Part shown: positions 9,984 to 21,280 of the stretch, in pieces | Numbering within the stretch: the first letter of the stretch is position 1 | Layout: the number at the start of each line of letters is the position of its first letter | DNA from: Rhabditoides inermis | Lineage: Eukaryota; Nematoda; Chromadorea; Rhabditida; Rhabditidae | Direction of reading: 5' to 3' | DNA length: 64,000 nucleotides | NCBI GenBank assembly: GCA_963966185.1 | Contig: CAWZYM010000318.1 | Span: 394,001-458,000, forward strand | Position numbers and translations under genes: made by a program | Notes under the pieces: model-generated | What the model saw: the letters and a program-made list of their open reading frames with translations, nothing else | What the model was told of the DNA's origin: nothing | Databases searched by the model: none

Positions 9984-11750
9984 AGAAGATCTGTCTTTGC
10001 TACAGAGATCATATGTGGTCCAAAGTAGTTTGTGAGGTGTCAAAAACGAGAAAAGGACGCATTACCGTATCGTCTCAGTCGTTTACAACAGTTCGGCAGT
10101 TGTGAACATGTATATCACACGTTTCAGGTGAGTTGGGGAATTCTCTGCAAACCACTAGACAACAGTCTGACCACTGTCTCACTCTTTGCACTCGTCTTCT
10201 TTCTACTTCAGACAACTTCATTATTGATTTGCCGGAAAACCGAACAGTTTTTAGGAGCCGGATAAAAGGGCCGAATATTAATTTTGTTCCGGACAATATT
10301 CGGCTCGCCAAATCCGCGCTCATTTTAAAGACTCTGTCTTTGCTACAGAGATCATGTGTGGTCCAAAGTAGTTTGTGAGGGTCAAAAACGAGAAAAGGAC
10401 GCATTACCGCATCGTCTCAGTCGTTTACAACAGTTCGGCAGTTGTGAACATGTATATCACACGTTTCAGGTGAGTTGGGGAATTCTCTGCAAACCACTAG
10501 ACAACAGTCTGACCACTGTCTCATTCTTTGCACTCGTCTTCTTTCTACTTCAGACAACTTCATTTTTGATTTGCCGGAAAACCGAACAGTTTTTAGGAGC
10601 CGGATAAAAGGGCCGAATATTAATTTTGTTCCGGACAATATTCGGCTCGCCAAATCCGCGCTCATTTTAAAGACTCTGTCTTTGCTACAGAGATCATGTG
10701 TGGTCGAAAGTAGTTTGTGAGGTGTCAAAAACGAGAAAAGGACGCATTACCGCATCGTCTCAGTCGTTTACAACAGTTCGGCAGTTGTGAACATGTATAT
10801 CACACGTTTCAGGTGAGTTGGGGAATTCTCTGCAAACGGCAAACCACTAGACAACAGTCTGACCACTGTCTCATTCTTTGCACTCGTCTTCTTTCTACTT
10901 CAGACAACTTCATTATTGATTTGCCGGAAAAACCGAACAGTTTTTAGAAGCCGGATAAAAGGGCCGAATATTAATTTTGTTCCGGACAATATTCGGCTCG
11001 CCAAATCCGCGCTCATTTAGAAGATCTGTCTTTGCTACAGAGATCATATGTGGTCCAAAGTAGTTTGTGAGGTGTCAAAAACGAGAAAAGGACGCATTAC
11101 CGTATCGTCTCAGTCGTTTACAACAGTTCGGCAGTTGTGAACATGTATATCACACGTTTCAGGTGAGTTGGGGAATTCTCTGCAAACCACTAGACAACAG
11201 TCTGACCACTGTCTCACTCTTTGCACTCGTCTTCTTTCTACTTCAGACAACTTCATTATTGATTTGCCGGAAAACCGAACAGTTTTTAGGAGCCGGATAA
11301 AAGGGCCGAATATTAATTTTGTTCCGGACAATATTCGGCTCGCCAAATCCGCGCTCATTTTAAAGACTCTGTCTTTGCTACAGAGATCATGTGTGGTCCA
11401 AAGTAGTTTGTGAGGGTCAAAAACGAGAAAAGGACGCATTACCGCATCGTCTCAGTCGTTTACAACAGTTCGGCAGTTGTGAACATGTATATCACACGTT
11501 TCAGGTGAGTTGGGGAATTCTCTGCAAACCACTAGACAACAGTCTGACCACTGTCTCACTCTTTGCACTCGTCTTCTTTCTACTTCAGACAACTTCATTA
11601 ATGATTTGCCGGAAAAACCGAACAGTTTTTAGGAGCCGGATAAAAGGGCCGAATATTGATTTTGTTCCGGACAATATTCGGCTCGCCAAATCCGCGCTCA
11701 TTTTGAAGACTCTGTCTTTGCTACAGAGATCATGTGTGGTCCAAAGTAGT
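9984..11750 (+). repeat. Higher-order repeat, period 1,035 bp (about 1.7 copies)
   Basis: The variant block TCATTTAGAAGATCTG...CATATGTGG, then a 343-bp copy, then a copy with GTGAGGGTC (T lost), occurs at 9984-10716 and again 1,035 bp later. The period is the sum of 343, 342 and 350 bp monomers. A further partial relative with the same TTAGAAGATCTG variant is at 9290. Confidence 0.8.
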
Positions 11751-14700
11751 TTGTGAGGTGTCAAAAACGAGAAAAGGACGCATTACCGTATCGTCTCAGT
11801 CGTTTACAACAGTTCGGCAGTTGTGAACATGTATATCACACGTTTCAGGTGAGTTGGGTAATTCTCTGCAAACCACTAGACAACAGTCTGACCGCTGTCT
11901 CACTCTTTGCACTCGTCTTCTTTCTACTTCAGACAACTTCATTATTAACATGCCGGAAAACCGAACAGTTTTTAGGAGCCGGATAAAAGGGCCGAATATT
12001 AATTTTGTTCCGGACAATATTCGGCTCGCCAAATCCGCGCTCATTTTAAAGACTCTGTCTTTGCTACAGAGATCATGTGTGGTCCAAAGTAGTTTGTCAG
12101 GTGTCAAAAACGAGAAAAGGACGCATTACCGCATCGTCTCAGTCGTTTACAACAGTTCGGCAGTTGTGAACATGTATATCACACGTTTCAGGTGAGTTGG
12201 GGACTTCTCTGCAAACCACTAGACAACAGTCTGACCACTGTCTTTTCTTTGCACTCGTCTTCTTTCTACTTCAGACAACTTCATTATTGATTTGCCGGAA
12301 AAACCGAACAGTTTTTAGGAGCCGGATAAAAGGGCCGAATATTAATTTTGTTCCGGACAATATTCGGCTCGCCAAATCCGCGCTCATTTAAAAGACTCTG
12401 TCTTTGCTACAGAGATCATGAGTGGTCCAAAGTAGTTTGTGAGGTGTCAAAAACGAGAAAAGGACGCATTACCGCATCGTCTCAGTCGTTTACAACAGTT
12501 CGGCAGTTGTGAACATGTTTATCACACGTTTCAGGTGAGTTGGGGAATTCTCTGCAAACGGCAAACCACTAGACAACAGTCTGACCACTGTCTCATTCTT
12601 TGCACTCGTCTTCTTTCTACTTCAGACAACTTCATTTTTGATTTGCCGGAAAACCGAACAGTTTTTAGGAGCCGGATAAAAGGGCCGAATATTAATTTTG
12701 TTCCGGACAATATTCGGCTCGCCAAATCCGCGCTCATTTTAAAGACTCTGTCTTTGCTACAGAGATCATGTGTGGTCGAAAGTAGTTTGTGAGGTGTCAA
12801 AAACGAGAAAAGGACGCATTACCGCATCGTCTCAGTCGTTTACAACAGTTCGGCAGTTGTGAACATGTATATCACACGTTTCAGGTGAGTTGGGGAATTC
12901 TCTGCAAACGGCAAACCACTAGACAACAGTCTGACCACTGTCTCATTCTTTGCACTCGTCTTCTTTCTACTTCAGACAACTTCATTATTGATTTGCCGGA
13001 AAACCGAACAGTTTTTAGGAGCCGGATAAAAGGGCCGAATATTAATTTTGTTCCGGACAATATTCGGCTCGCCAAATCCGCGCTCATTTTAAAGACTCTG
13101 TCTTTGCTACAGAGATCATGTGTGGTCGAAAGTAGTTTGTGAGGTGTCAAAAACGAGAAAAGGACGCATTACCGCATCGTCTCAGTCGTTTACAACAGTT
13201 CGGCAGTTGTGAACATGTATATCACACGTTTCAGGTGAGTTGGGGAATTCTCTGCAAACGGCAAACCACTAGACAACAGTCTGACCACTGTCTCACTCTT
13301 TGCACTCGTCTTCTTTCTACTTCAGACAACTTCATTATTGATTTGCCGGAAAACCGAACAGTTTTTAGGAGCCGGATAAAAGGGCCGAATATTAATTTTG
13401 TTCCGGACAATATTCGGCTCGCCAAATCCGCGCTCATTTTAAAGACTCTGTCTTTGCTACAGAGATCATGTGTGGTCCAAAGTAGTTTGTGAGGTGTCAA
13501 AAACGAGAAAAGGACGCATTACCGCATCGTCTCAGTCGTTTACAACAGTTCGGCAGTTGTGAATATGTATATCACACGTTTCAGGTGAGTTGGGGAATTC
13601 TCTGCAAACCACTAGACAACAGTCTGACCACTGTCTCACTCTTTGCACTCGTCTTCTTTCTACTTCAGACAACTTCATTATTGATTTGCCGGAAAAACCA
13701 AACAGTTTTTAGGAGCCGGATAAAAGGGCCGAATATTGATTTTGTTCCGGACAATATTCGGCTCGCCAAATCCGCGCTCATTTTGAAGACTCTGTCTTTG
13801 CTACAGAGATCATGTGTGGTCCAAAGTAGTTTGTGAGGTGTCAAAAACGAGAAAAGGACGCATTACCGTATCGTCTCAGTCGTTTACAACAGTTCGGCAG
13901 TTGTGAACATGTATATCACACGTTTCAGGTGAGTTGGGTAATTCTCTGCAAACCACTAGACAACAGTCTGACCACTGTCTCACTCTTTGCACTCGTCTTC
14001 TTTCTACTTCAGACAACTTCATTATTGATTTGCCGGAAAAACCGAACAGTTTTTAGGAGCCGGATAAAAGGGCCGAATATTAATTTTGTTCCGGACAATA
14101 TTCGGCTCGCCAAATCCGCGCTCATTTTAAAGACTCTGTCTTTGCTACAGAGATCATGTGTGGTCCAAAGTAGTTTGTGAGGTGTCAAAAACGAGAAAAG
14201 GACGCATTACCGCATCGTCTCAGTCGTTTACAACAGTTCGGCAGTTGTGAACATGTATATCACACGTTTCAGGTGAGTTGGGGACTTCTCTGCAAACCAC
14301 TAGACAACAGTCTGACCACTGTCTTTTCTTTGCACTCGTCTTCTTTCTACTTCAGACAACTTCATTATTGATTTGCCGGAAAAACCGAACAGTTTTTAGG
14401 AGCCGGATAAAAGGGCCGAATATTAATTTTGTTCCGGACAATATTCGGCTCGCCAAATCCGCGCTCATTTAAAAGACTCTGTCTTTGCTACAGAGATCAT
14501 GAGTGGTCCAAAGTAGTTTGTGAGGTGTCAAAAACGAGAAAAGGACGCATTACCGCATCGTCTCAGTCGTTTACAACAGTTCGGCAGTTGTGAACATGTT
14601 TATCACACGTTTCAGGTGAGTTGGGGAATTCTCTGCAAACGGCAAACCACTAGACAACAGTCTGACCACTGTCTCATTCTTTGCACTCGTCTTCTTTCTA

Positions 14701-17700
14701 CTTCAGACAACTTCATTATTGATTTGCCGGAAAACCGAACAGTTTTTAGGAGCCGGATAAAAGGGCCGAATATTAATTTTGTTCCGGACAATATTCGGCT
14801 CGCCAAATCCGCGCTCATTTTAAAGACTCTGTCTTTGCTACAGAGATCATCTGTGGTCGAAAGTAGTTTGTGAGGTTTCAAAAACGAGAAAAGGACGCAT
14901 TACCGCATCGTCTCAGTCGTTTACAACAGTTCGGCAGTTGTGAACATGTATATCACACGTTTCAGGTGAGTTGGGGAATTCTCTGCAAACGGCAAACCAC
15001 TAGACAACAGTCTGACCACTGTCTCATTCTTTGCACTCGTCTTCTTTCTACTTCAGACAACTTCATTATTGATTTGCCGGAAAACCGAACAGTTTTTAGG
15101 AGCCGGATAAAAGGGCCGAATATTAATTTTGTTCCGGACAATATTCGGCTCGCCAAATCCGCGCTCATTTTAAAGACTCTGTCTTTGCTACAGAGATCAT
15201 GTGTGGTCGAAAGTAGTTTGTGAGGTGTCAAAAACGAGAAAAGGACGCATTACCGCATCGTCTCAGTCGTTTACAACAGTTCGGCAGTTGTGAACATGTA
15301 TATCACACGTTTCAGGTGAGTTGGGGAATTCTCTGCAAACGGCAAACCACTAGACAACAGTCTGACCACTGTCTCACTCTTTGCACTCGTCTTCTTTCTA
15401 CTTCAGACAACTTCATTATTGATTTGCCGGAAAACCGAACAGTTTTTAGGAGCCGGATAAAAGGGCCGAATATTAATTTTGTTCCGGACAATATTCGGCT
15501 CGCCAAATCCGCGCTCATTTTAAAGACTCTGTCTTTGCTACAGAGATCATGTGTGGTCCAAAGTAGTTTGTGAGGTGTCAAAAACGAGAAAAGGACGCAT
15601 TACCGCATCGTCTCAGTCGTTTACAACAGTTCGGCAGTTGTGAACATGTATATCACACGTTTCAGGTGAGTTGGGGAATTCTCTGCAAACCACTAGACAA
15701 CAGTCTGACCACTGTCTCACTCTTTGCACTCGTCTTCTTTCTACTTCAGACAACTTCATTATTGATTTGCCGAAAAACCGAACAGTTTTTAGGAGCCGGA
15801 TAAAAGGGCCGAATATTAATTTTGTTCCGGACAATATTCGGCTCGCCAAATCCGCGCTCATTTTAAAGACTCTGTCTTTGCTACAGAGATCATGTGTGGT
15901 CCAAAGTAGTTTGTGAGGTGTCAAAAACGAGAAAAGGACGCATTACCGCATCGTCTCAGTCGTTTACAACAGTTCGGCAGTTGTGAATATGTATATCACA
16001 CGTTTCAGGTGAGTTGGGGAATTCTCTGCAAACCACTAGACAACAGTCTGACCACTGTCTCACTCTTTGCACTCGTCTTCTTTCTACTTCAGACAACTTC
16101 ATTATTGATTTGCCGGAAAAACCAAACAGTTTTTAGGAGCCGGATAAAAGGGCCGAATATTGATTTTGTTCCGGACAATATTCGGCTCGCCAAATCCGCG
16201 CTCATTTTGAAGACTCTGTCTTTGCTACAGAGATCATGTGTGGTCCAAAGTAGTTTGTGAGGTGTCAAAAACGAGAAAAGGACGCATTACCGTATCGTCT
16301 CAGTCGTTTACAACAGTTCGGCAGTTGTGAACATGTATATCACACGTTTCAGGTGAGTTGGGTAATTCTCTGCAAACCACTAGACAACAGTCTGACCACT
16401 GTCTCACTCTTTGCACTCGTCTTCTTTCTACTTCAGACAACTTCATTATTGATTTGCCGGAAAAACCGAACAGTTTTTAGGAGCCGGATAAAAGGGCCGA
16501 ATATTAATTTTGTTCCGGACAATATTCGGCTCGCCAAATCCGCGCTCATTTTAAAGACTCTGTCTTTGCTACAGAGATCATGTGTGGTCGAAAGTAGTTT
16601 GTGAGGTGTCAAAAACGAGAAAAGGACGCATTACCGCATCGTCTCAGTCGTTTACAACAGTTCGGCAGTTGTGAACATGTATATCACACGTTTCAGGTGA
16701 GTTGGGGAATTCTCTGCAAACGGCAAACCACTAGACAACAGTCTGACCACTGTCTCATTCTTTGCACTCGTCTTCTTTCTACTTCAGACAACTTCATTAT
16801 TGATTTGCCGGAAAACCGAACAGTTTTTAGGAGCCGGATAAAAGGGCCGAATATTAATTTTGTTCCGGACAATATTCGGCTCGCCAAATCCGCGCTCATT
16901 TTAAAGACTCTGTCTTTGCTACAGAGATCATGTGTGGTCGAAAGTAGTTTGTGAGGTGTCAAAAACGAGAAAAGGACGCATTACCGCATCGTCTCAGTCG
17001 TTTACAACAGTTCGGCAGTTGTGAATATGTATATCACACGTTTCAGGTGAGTTGGGGAATTCTCTGCAAACCACTAGACAACAGTCTGACCACTGTCTCA
17101 CTCTTTGCACTCGTCTTTTTTCTACTTCAGACAACTTCATTAATGATTTGCCGGAAAAACCGAACAGTTTTTAGGAGCCGGATAAAAGGGCCGAATATTG
17201 ATTTTGTTCCGGACAATATTCGGCTCGCCAAATCCGCGCTCATTTTGAAGACTCTGTCTTTGCTACAGAGATCATGTGTGGTCCAAAGTAGTTTGTGAGG
17301 TGTCAAAAACGAGAAAAGGACGCATTACCGTATCGTCTCAGTCGTTTACAACAGTTCGGCAGTTGTGAACATGTATATCACACGTTTCAGGTGAGTTGGG
17401 GAATTCTCTGCAAACGGCAAACCACTAGACAACAGTCTGACCACTGTCTCATTCTTTGCACTCGTCTTCTTTCTACTTCAGACAACTTCATTATTGATTT
17501 GCCGGAAAACCGAACAGTTTTTAGGAGCCGGATAAAAGGGCCGAATATTAATTTTGTTCCGGACAATATTCGGCTCGCCAAATCCGCGCTCATTTTAAAG
17601 ACTCTGTCTTTGCTACAGAGATCATGTGTGGTCGAAAGTAGTTTGTGAGGTGTCAAAAACGAGAAAAGGACGCATTACCGCATCGTCTCAGTCGTTTACA

Positions 17701-20428
17701 ACAGTTCGGCAGTTGTGAACATGTATATCACACGTTTCAGGTGAGTTGGGGAATTCTCTGCAAACGGCAAACCACTAGACAACAGTCTGACCACTGTCTC
17801 ATTCTTTGCACTCGTCTTCTTTCTACTTCAGACAACTTCATTATTGATTTGCCGGAAAACCGAACAGTTTTTAGGAGCCGGATAAAAGGGCCGAATATTA
17901 ATTTTGTTCCGGACAATATTCGGCTCGCCAAATCCGCGCTCATTTTAAAGACTCTGTCTTTGCTACAGAGATCATGTGTGGTCGAAAGTAGTTTGTGAGG
18001 TGTCAAAAACGAGAAAAGGACGCATTACCGCATCGTCTCAGTCGTTTACAACAGTTCGGCAGTTGTGAACATGTATATCACACGTTTCAGGTGAGTTGGG
18101 GAATTCTCTGCAAACGGCAAACCACTAGACAACAGTCTGACCACTGTCTCACTCTTTGCACTCGTCTTCTTTCTACTTCAGACAACTTCATTATTGATTT
18201 GCCGGAAAACCGAACAGTTTTTAGGAGCCGGATAAAAGGGCCGAATATTAATTTTGTTCCGGACAATATTCGGCTCGCCAAAGCCGCGCTCATTTTGAAG
18301 ACTCTGTCTTTGCTACAGAGATCATATGTGGTCCAAAGTAGTTTGTGAGGTGTCAAAAACGAGAAAAGGACGCATTACCGTATCGTCTCAGTCGTTTACA
18401 ACAGTTCGGCAGTTGTGAACATGTATATCACACGTTTCAGGTGAGTTGGGGACTTCTCTGCAAACCACTAGACAACAGTCTGACCACTGTCTTTTCTTTG
18501 CACTCGTCTTCTTTCTACTTCAGACAACTTCATTATTGATTTGCCGGAAAAAAACCGAACAGTTTTTAGGAGCCGGATAAAAGGGCCGAATATTAGTTTT
18601 GTTCCGGACAATATTCGGCTCGCCAAATCCGCGCTCATTTTGAAGACTCTGTCTTTGCTACAGAGATCATATGTGGTCCAAAGTAGTTTGTGAGGTGTCA
18701 AAAACGAGAAAAGGACGCATTACCGTATCGTCTCAGTCGTTTACAACAGTTCGGCAGTTGTGAACATGTATATCACACGTTTCAGGTGAGTTGGGTAATT
18801 CTCTGCAAACCACTAGACAACAGTCTGACCACTGTCTCACTCTTTGCACTCGTCTTCTTTCTACTTCAGACAACTTCATTATTGATTTGCCGGAAAACCG
18901 AACAGTTTTTAGGAGCCGGATAAAAGGGCCGAATATTAATTTTGTTTCGGACAATATTCGGCTCGCCAAATCCGCGCTCATTTTAAAGACTCTGTCTTTG
19001 CTACAGAGATCATGTGTGGTCCAAAGTAGTTTGTGAGGTGTCAAAAACGAAAAAAGGACGCATTACCGCATCGTCTCAGTCGTTTACAACAGTTCGGCAG
19101 TTGTGAACATGTATATCACACGTTTCAGGTGAGTTGGGGACTTCTCTGCAAACCACTAGACAACAGTCTGACCACTGTCTTTTCTTTGCACTCGTCTTCT
19201 TTTTACTTCAGACAACTTCATTATTAACATGCCGAAAAACCGAACAGTTTTTAGGAGCCGGATAAAAGGGCCGAATATTAATTTTGTTCCGGACAATATT
19301 CGGCTCGCCAAATCCGCGCTCATTTAAAAGACTCTTTCTTTGCTACAGAGATCATGAGTGGTCCAAAGTAGTTTGTGAGGTGTCAAAAACGAGAAAAGGA
19401 CGCATTACCGCATCGTCTCAGTCGTTTACAACAGTTCGGCAGTTGTGAACATGTATATCACACGTTTCAGGTGAGTTGGGGAATTCTCTGCAAACGGCAA
19501 ACCACTAGACAACAGTCTGACCACTGTCTTACTCTTTGCACTCGTCTTCTTTCTACTTCAGACAACTTCATTATTGATTTGCCGGAAAACCGAACAGTTT
19601 TCAGGAGCCGGATAAAAGGGCCGAATATTAATTTTGTTCCGGACAATATTCGGCTCGCCAAATCCGCGCTCATTTTAAAGACTCTGTCTTTGCTACAGAG
19701 ATCATGTGTGGTCCAAAGTAGTTTGTGAGGTGTCAAAAACGAGAAAAGGACGCATTACCGCATCGTCTCAGTCGTTTACAACAGTTCGGCAGTTGTGAAC
19801 ATGTATATCACACGTTTCAGGTGAGTTGGGGAATTCTCTTCAAACGGCAAACCACTAGACAACAGTCTGACCACTGTCTCATTCTTTGCACTCGTCTTCT
19901 TTCTACTTCAGACAACTTCATTATTGATTTGCCGGAAAACCGAACAGTTTTTAGGAGCCGGATAAAAGGGCCGAATATTAATTTTGTTCCGGACAATATT
20001 CGGCTCGCCAAATCCGCGCTCATTTTAAAGACTCTGTCTTTGCTACAGAGATCATGTGTGGTCGAAAGTAGTTTGTGAGGTGTCAAAAACGAGAAAAGGA
20101 CGCATTACCGCATCGTCTCAGTCGTTTACAACAGTTCGGCAGTTGTGAACATGTATATCACACGTTTCAGGTGAGTTGGGGAATTCTCTGCAAACGGCAA
20201 ACCACTAGACAACAGTCTGACCACTGTCTCATTCTTTGCACTCGTCTTCTTTCTACTTCAGACAACTTCATTATTGATTTGCCGGAAAACCGAACAGTTT
20301 TTAGGAGCCGGATAAAAGGGCCGAATATTAATTTTGTTCCGGACAATATTCGGCTCGCCAAATCCGCGCTCATTTTAAAGACTCTGTCTTTGCTACAGAG
20401 ATCATGTGTGGTCCAAAGTAGTTTGTGA
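10717..20428 (+). repeat. 351-bp monomer subfamily (7-bp GGCAAAC insertion)
   Basis: Copies near 10838, 12558, 12908, 13258, 14639, 14989, 15339, 16720, 17414, 17764, 18114, 19494, 19844 and 20194 carry CTGCAAACGGCAAACC in place of CTGCAAACC, a 7-bp tandem duplication of GGCAAAC/GCAAACC. I see it nowhere else in the window, including the inverted arrays, so it arose and spread locally. Confidence 0.85.
11753..16256 (+). repeat. Six-monomer higher-order repeat, period about 2,081 bp (2 copies)
   Basis: The ordered set of variants starts with GGGTAATTC, then a copy with CTGTCTTTTCTTTGC, then one with ACATGTTTATC, then two 7-bp-insertion copies, then one with GAATATG and ATATTGATTTT. It occurs at 11753-13832 and again from 13833. 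The second copy has one extra monomer (15570-15912) before the GAATATG member. Partial, reshuffled runs of the same members continue to 20.8 kb. Confidence 0.8.
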
Positions 20429-20882
20429 GGTGTCAAAAACGAGAAAAGGACGCATTACCGCATCGTCTCAGTCGTTTACAACAGTTCGGCAGTTGTGAAC
20501 ATGTATATCACACGTTTCAGGTGAGTTGGGGAATTCTCTGCAAACCACTAGACAACAGTCTGACCACTGTCTCACTCTTTGCACTCGTCTTCTTTCTACT
20601 TCAGACAACTTCATTATTGATTTTCCGGAAAACCGAACAGTTTTTAGGAGCCGGATAAAAGGGCCGAATATTAATTTTGTTTCGGACAATATTCGGCTCG
20701 CCAAATCCGCGCTCATTTTAAAGACTCTGTCTTTGCTACAGAGATCATGTGTGGTCCAAAGTAGTTTGTGAGGTGTCAAAAACGAGAAAAGGACGCATTA
20801 CCGCATCGTCTCAGTCGTTTACAACAGTTCGGCAGTTGTGAACATTAGAAAAAGGGGGAGTTGTGATAAGAAATACATGAAG

Positions 20883-20922
20883 AACAATCCAGTTTCGGCT
20901 CCTTTCACCTGACTGGATTGTT
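20883..20922. other. 11-bp-stem hairpin in the retroelement 3' region
   Basis: AACAATCCAGT at 20883-20893 pairs perfectly with ACTGGATTGTT at 20912-20922 around an 18-base loop, close to the element's 3' terminus. It could be a recognition structure for the reverse transcriptase on the RNA; this is inference. Confidence 0.55.
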
Positions 20923-21157
20923 CGGACAGTCTCATGCGAGGCGGAGCACTCATCAGAGATGACCACGCATGAGAGGTTAACACAAACATATAAGACAAGG
21001 ACAACAACAAACATATACTAGTTAGTAAATATTATAAAATAATGATCGAAATAACAGATAACTCATATGGAAGAGCCGTTGCGAGGAGAATATGCGGGGG
21101 AAGAGTAGATGTGGCAGCGGCAATCAGTGCGAAAATAATAGGGGGCGCAGACAATGC

Positions 21158-21238
21158 GCGACTGTGGGTCAGCGGGTAAGAGAGAGGCGAGAGAGGCGGC
21201 GACTGTGGGTCAGTGGGTGAGAGACAAGAGAGAGGCAC
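21158..21238. repeat. Imperfect 41-bp direct repeat (2 copies)
   Basis: GCGACTGTGGGTCAGCGGGT at 21158 recurs at 21199 as GCGACTGTGGGTCAGTGGGT, each followed by GAGAGAGGC-like sequence. It lies in the 3' region of the retroelement. Confidence 0.75.
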
Positions 21239-21280
21239 AGTAGCAGACAGTTCTAGTTTGGCGCGCCATAATTGTTAGAT

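Larger units (their letters stand above)
1655..20845 (+). repeat. Satellite array, + orientation (segment 2, about 56 monomers)
   Basis: Uninterrupted head-to-tail array of the 343-344 bp monomer. Monomer starts (at GTGAGGTGTC) fall at 2092, 2435, 2779, 3123, 3467, 3811, 4155, 4499, 4842 and so on. The 344-bp copies carry CCGGAAAAACC (five A) and the 343-bp copies four A. Copies with a 6-bp TTTGTA insertion (350 bp) cluster at 5.9-8.7 kb. Copies with a 7-bp insertion (GCAAACGGCAAACC) cluster at 10.7-20.4 kb. Many copies contain a roughly 115-codon open frame with a GTG start and another of about 81 codons, plus a 103-codon frame on the opposite strand. Single-base and 7-bp indels break these freely, so they are not treated as genes. 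Confidence 0.97.
20846..21280 (-). other. 3' untranslated region of the Naiad element
   Basis: Sequence between the stop codon and the element end. It holds the 20883-20922 hairpin and an imperfect 41-bp tandem duplication. No AATAAA on the minus strand was noticed. Short open frames here (up to 68 codons) lack any recognisable domain. Confidence 0.6.

Noticed and set aside
1655..20845. CRISPR-like array because of regular repeats
   Set aside because: There are no unique spacers. The whole 343-bp unit is the repeat, and the sequence is eukaryotic.
21032..21238. 68-codon minus-strand frame downstream of the retroelement ORF
   Set aside because: It lies over a 41-bp tandem repeat of low complexity and has no recognisable domain.
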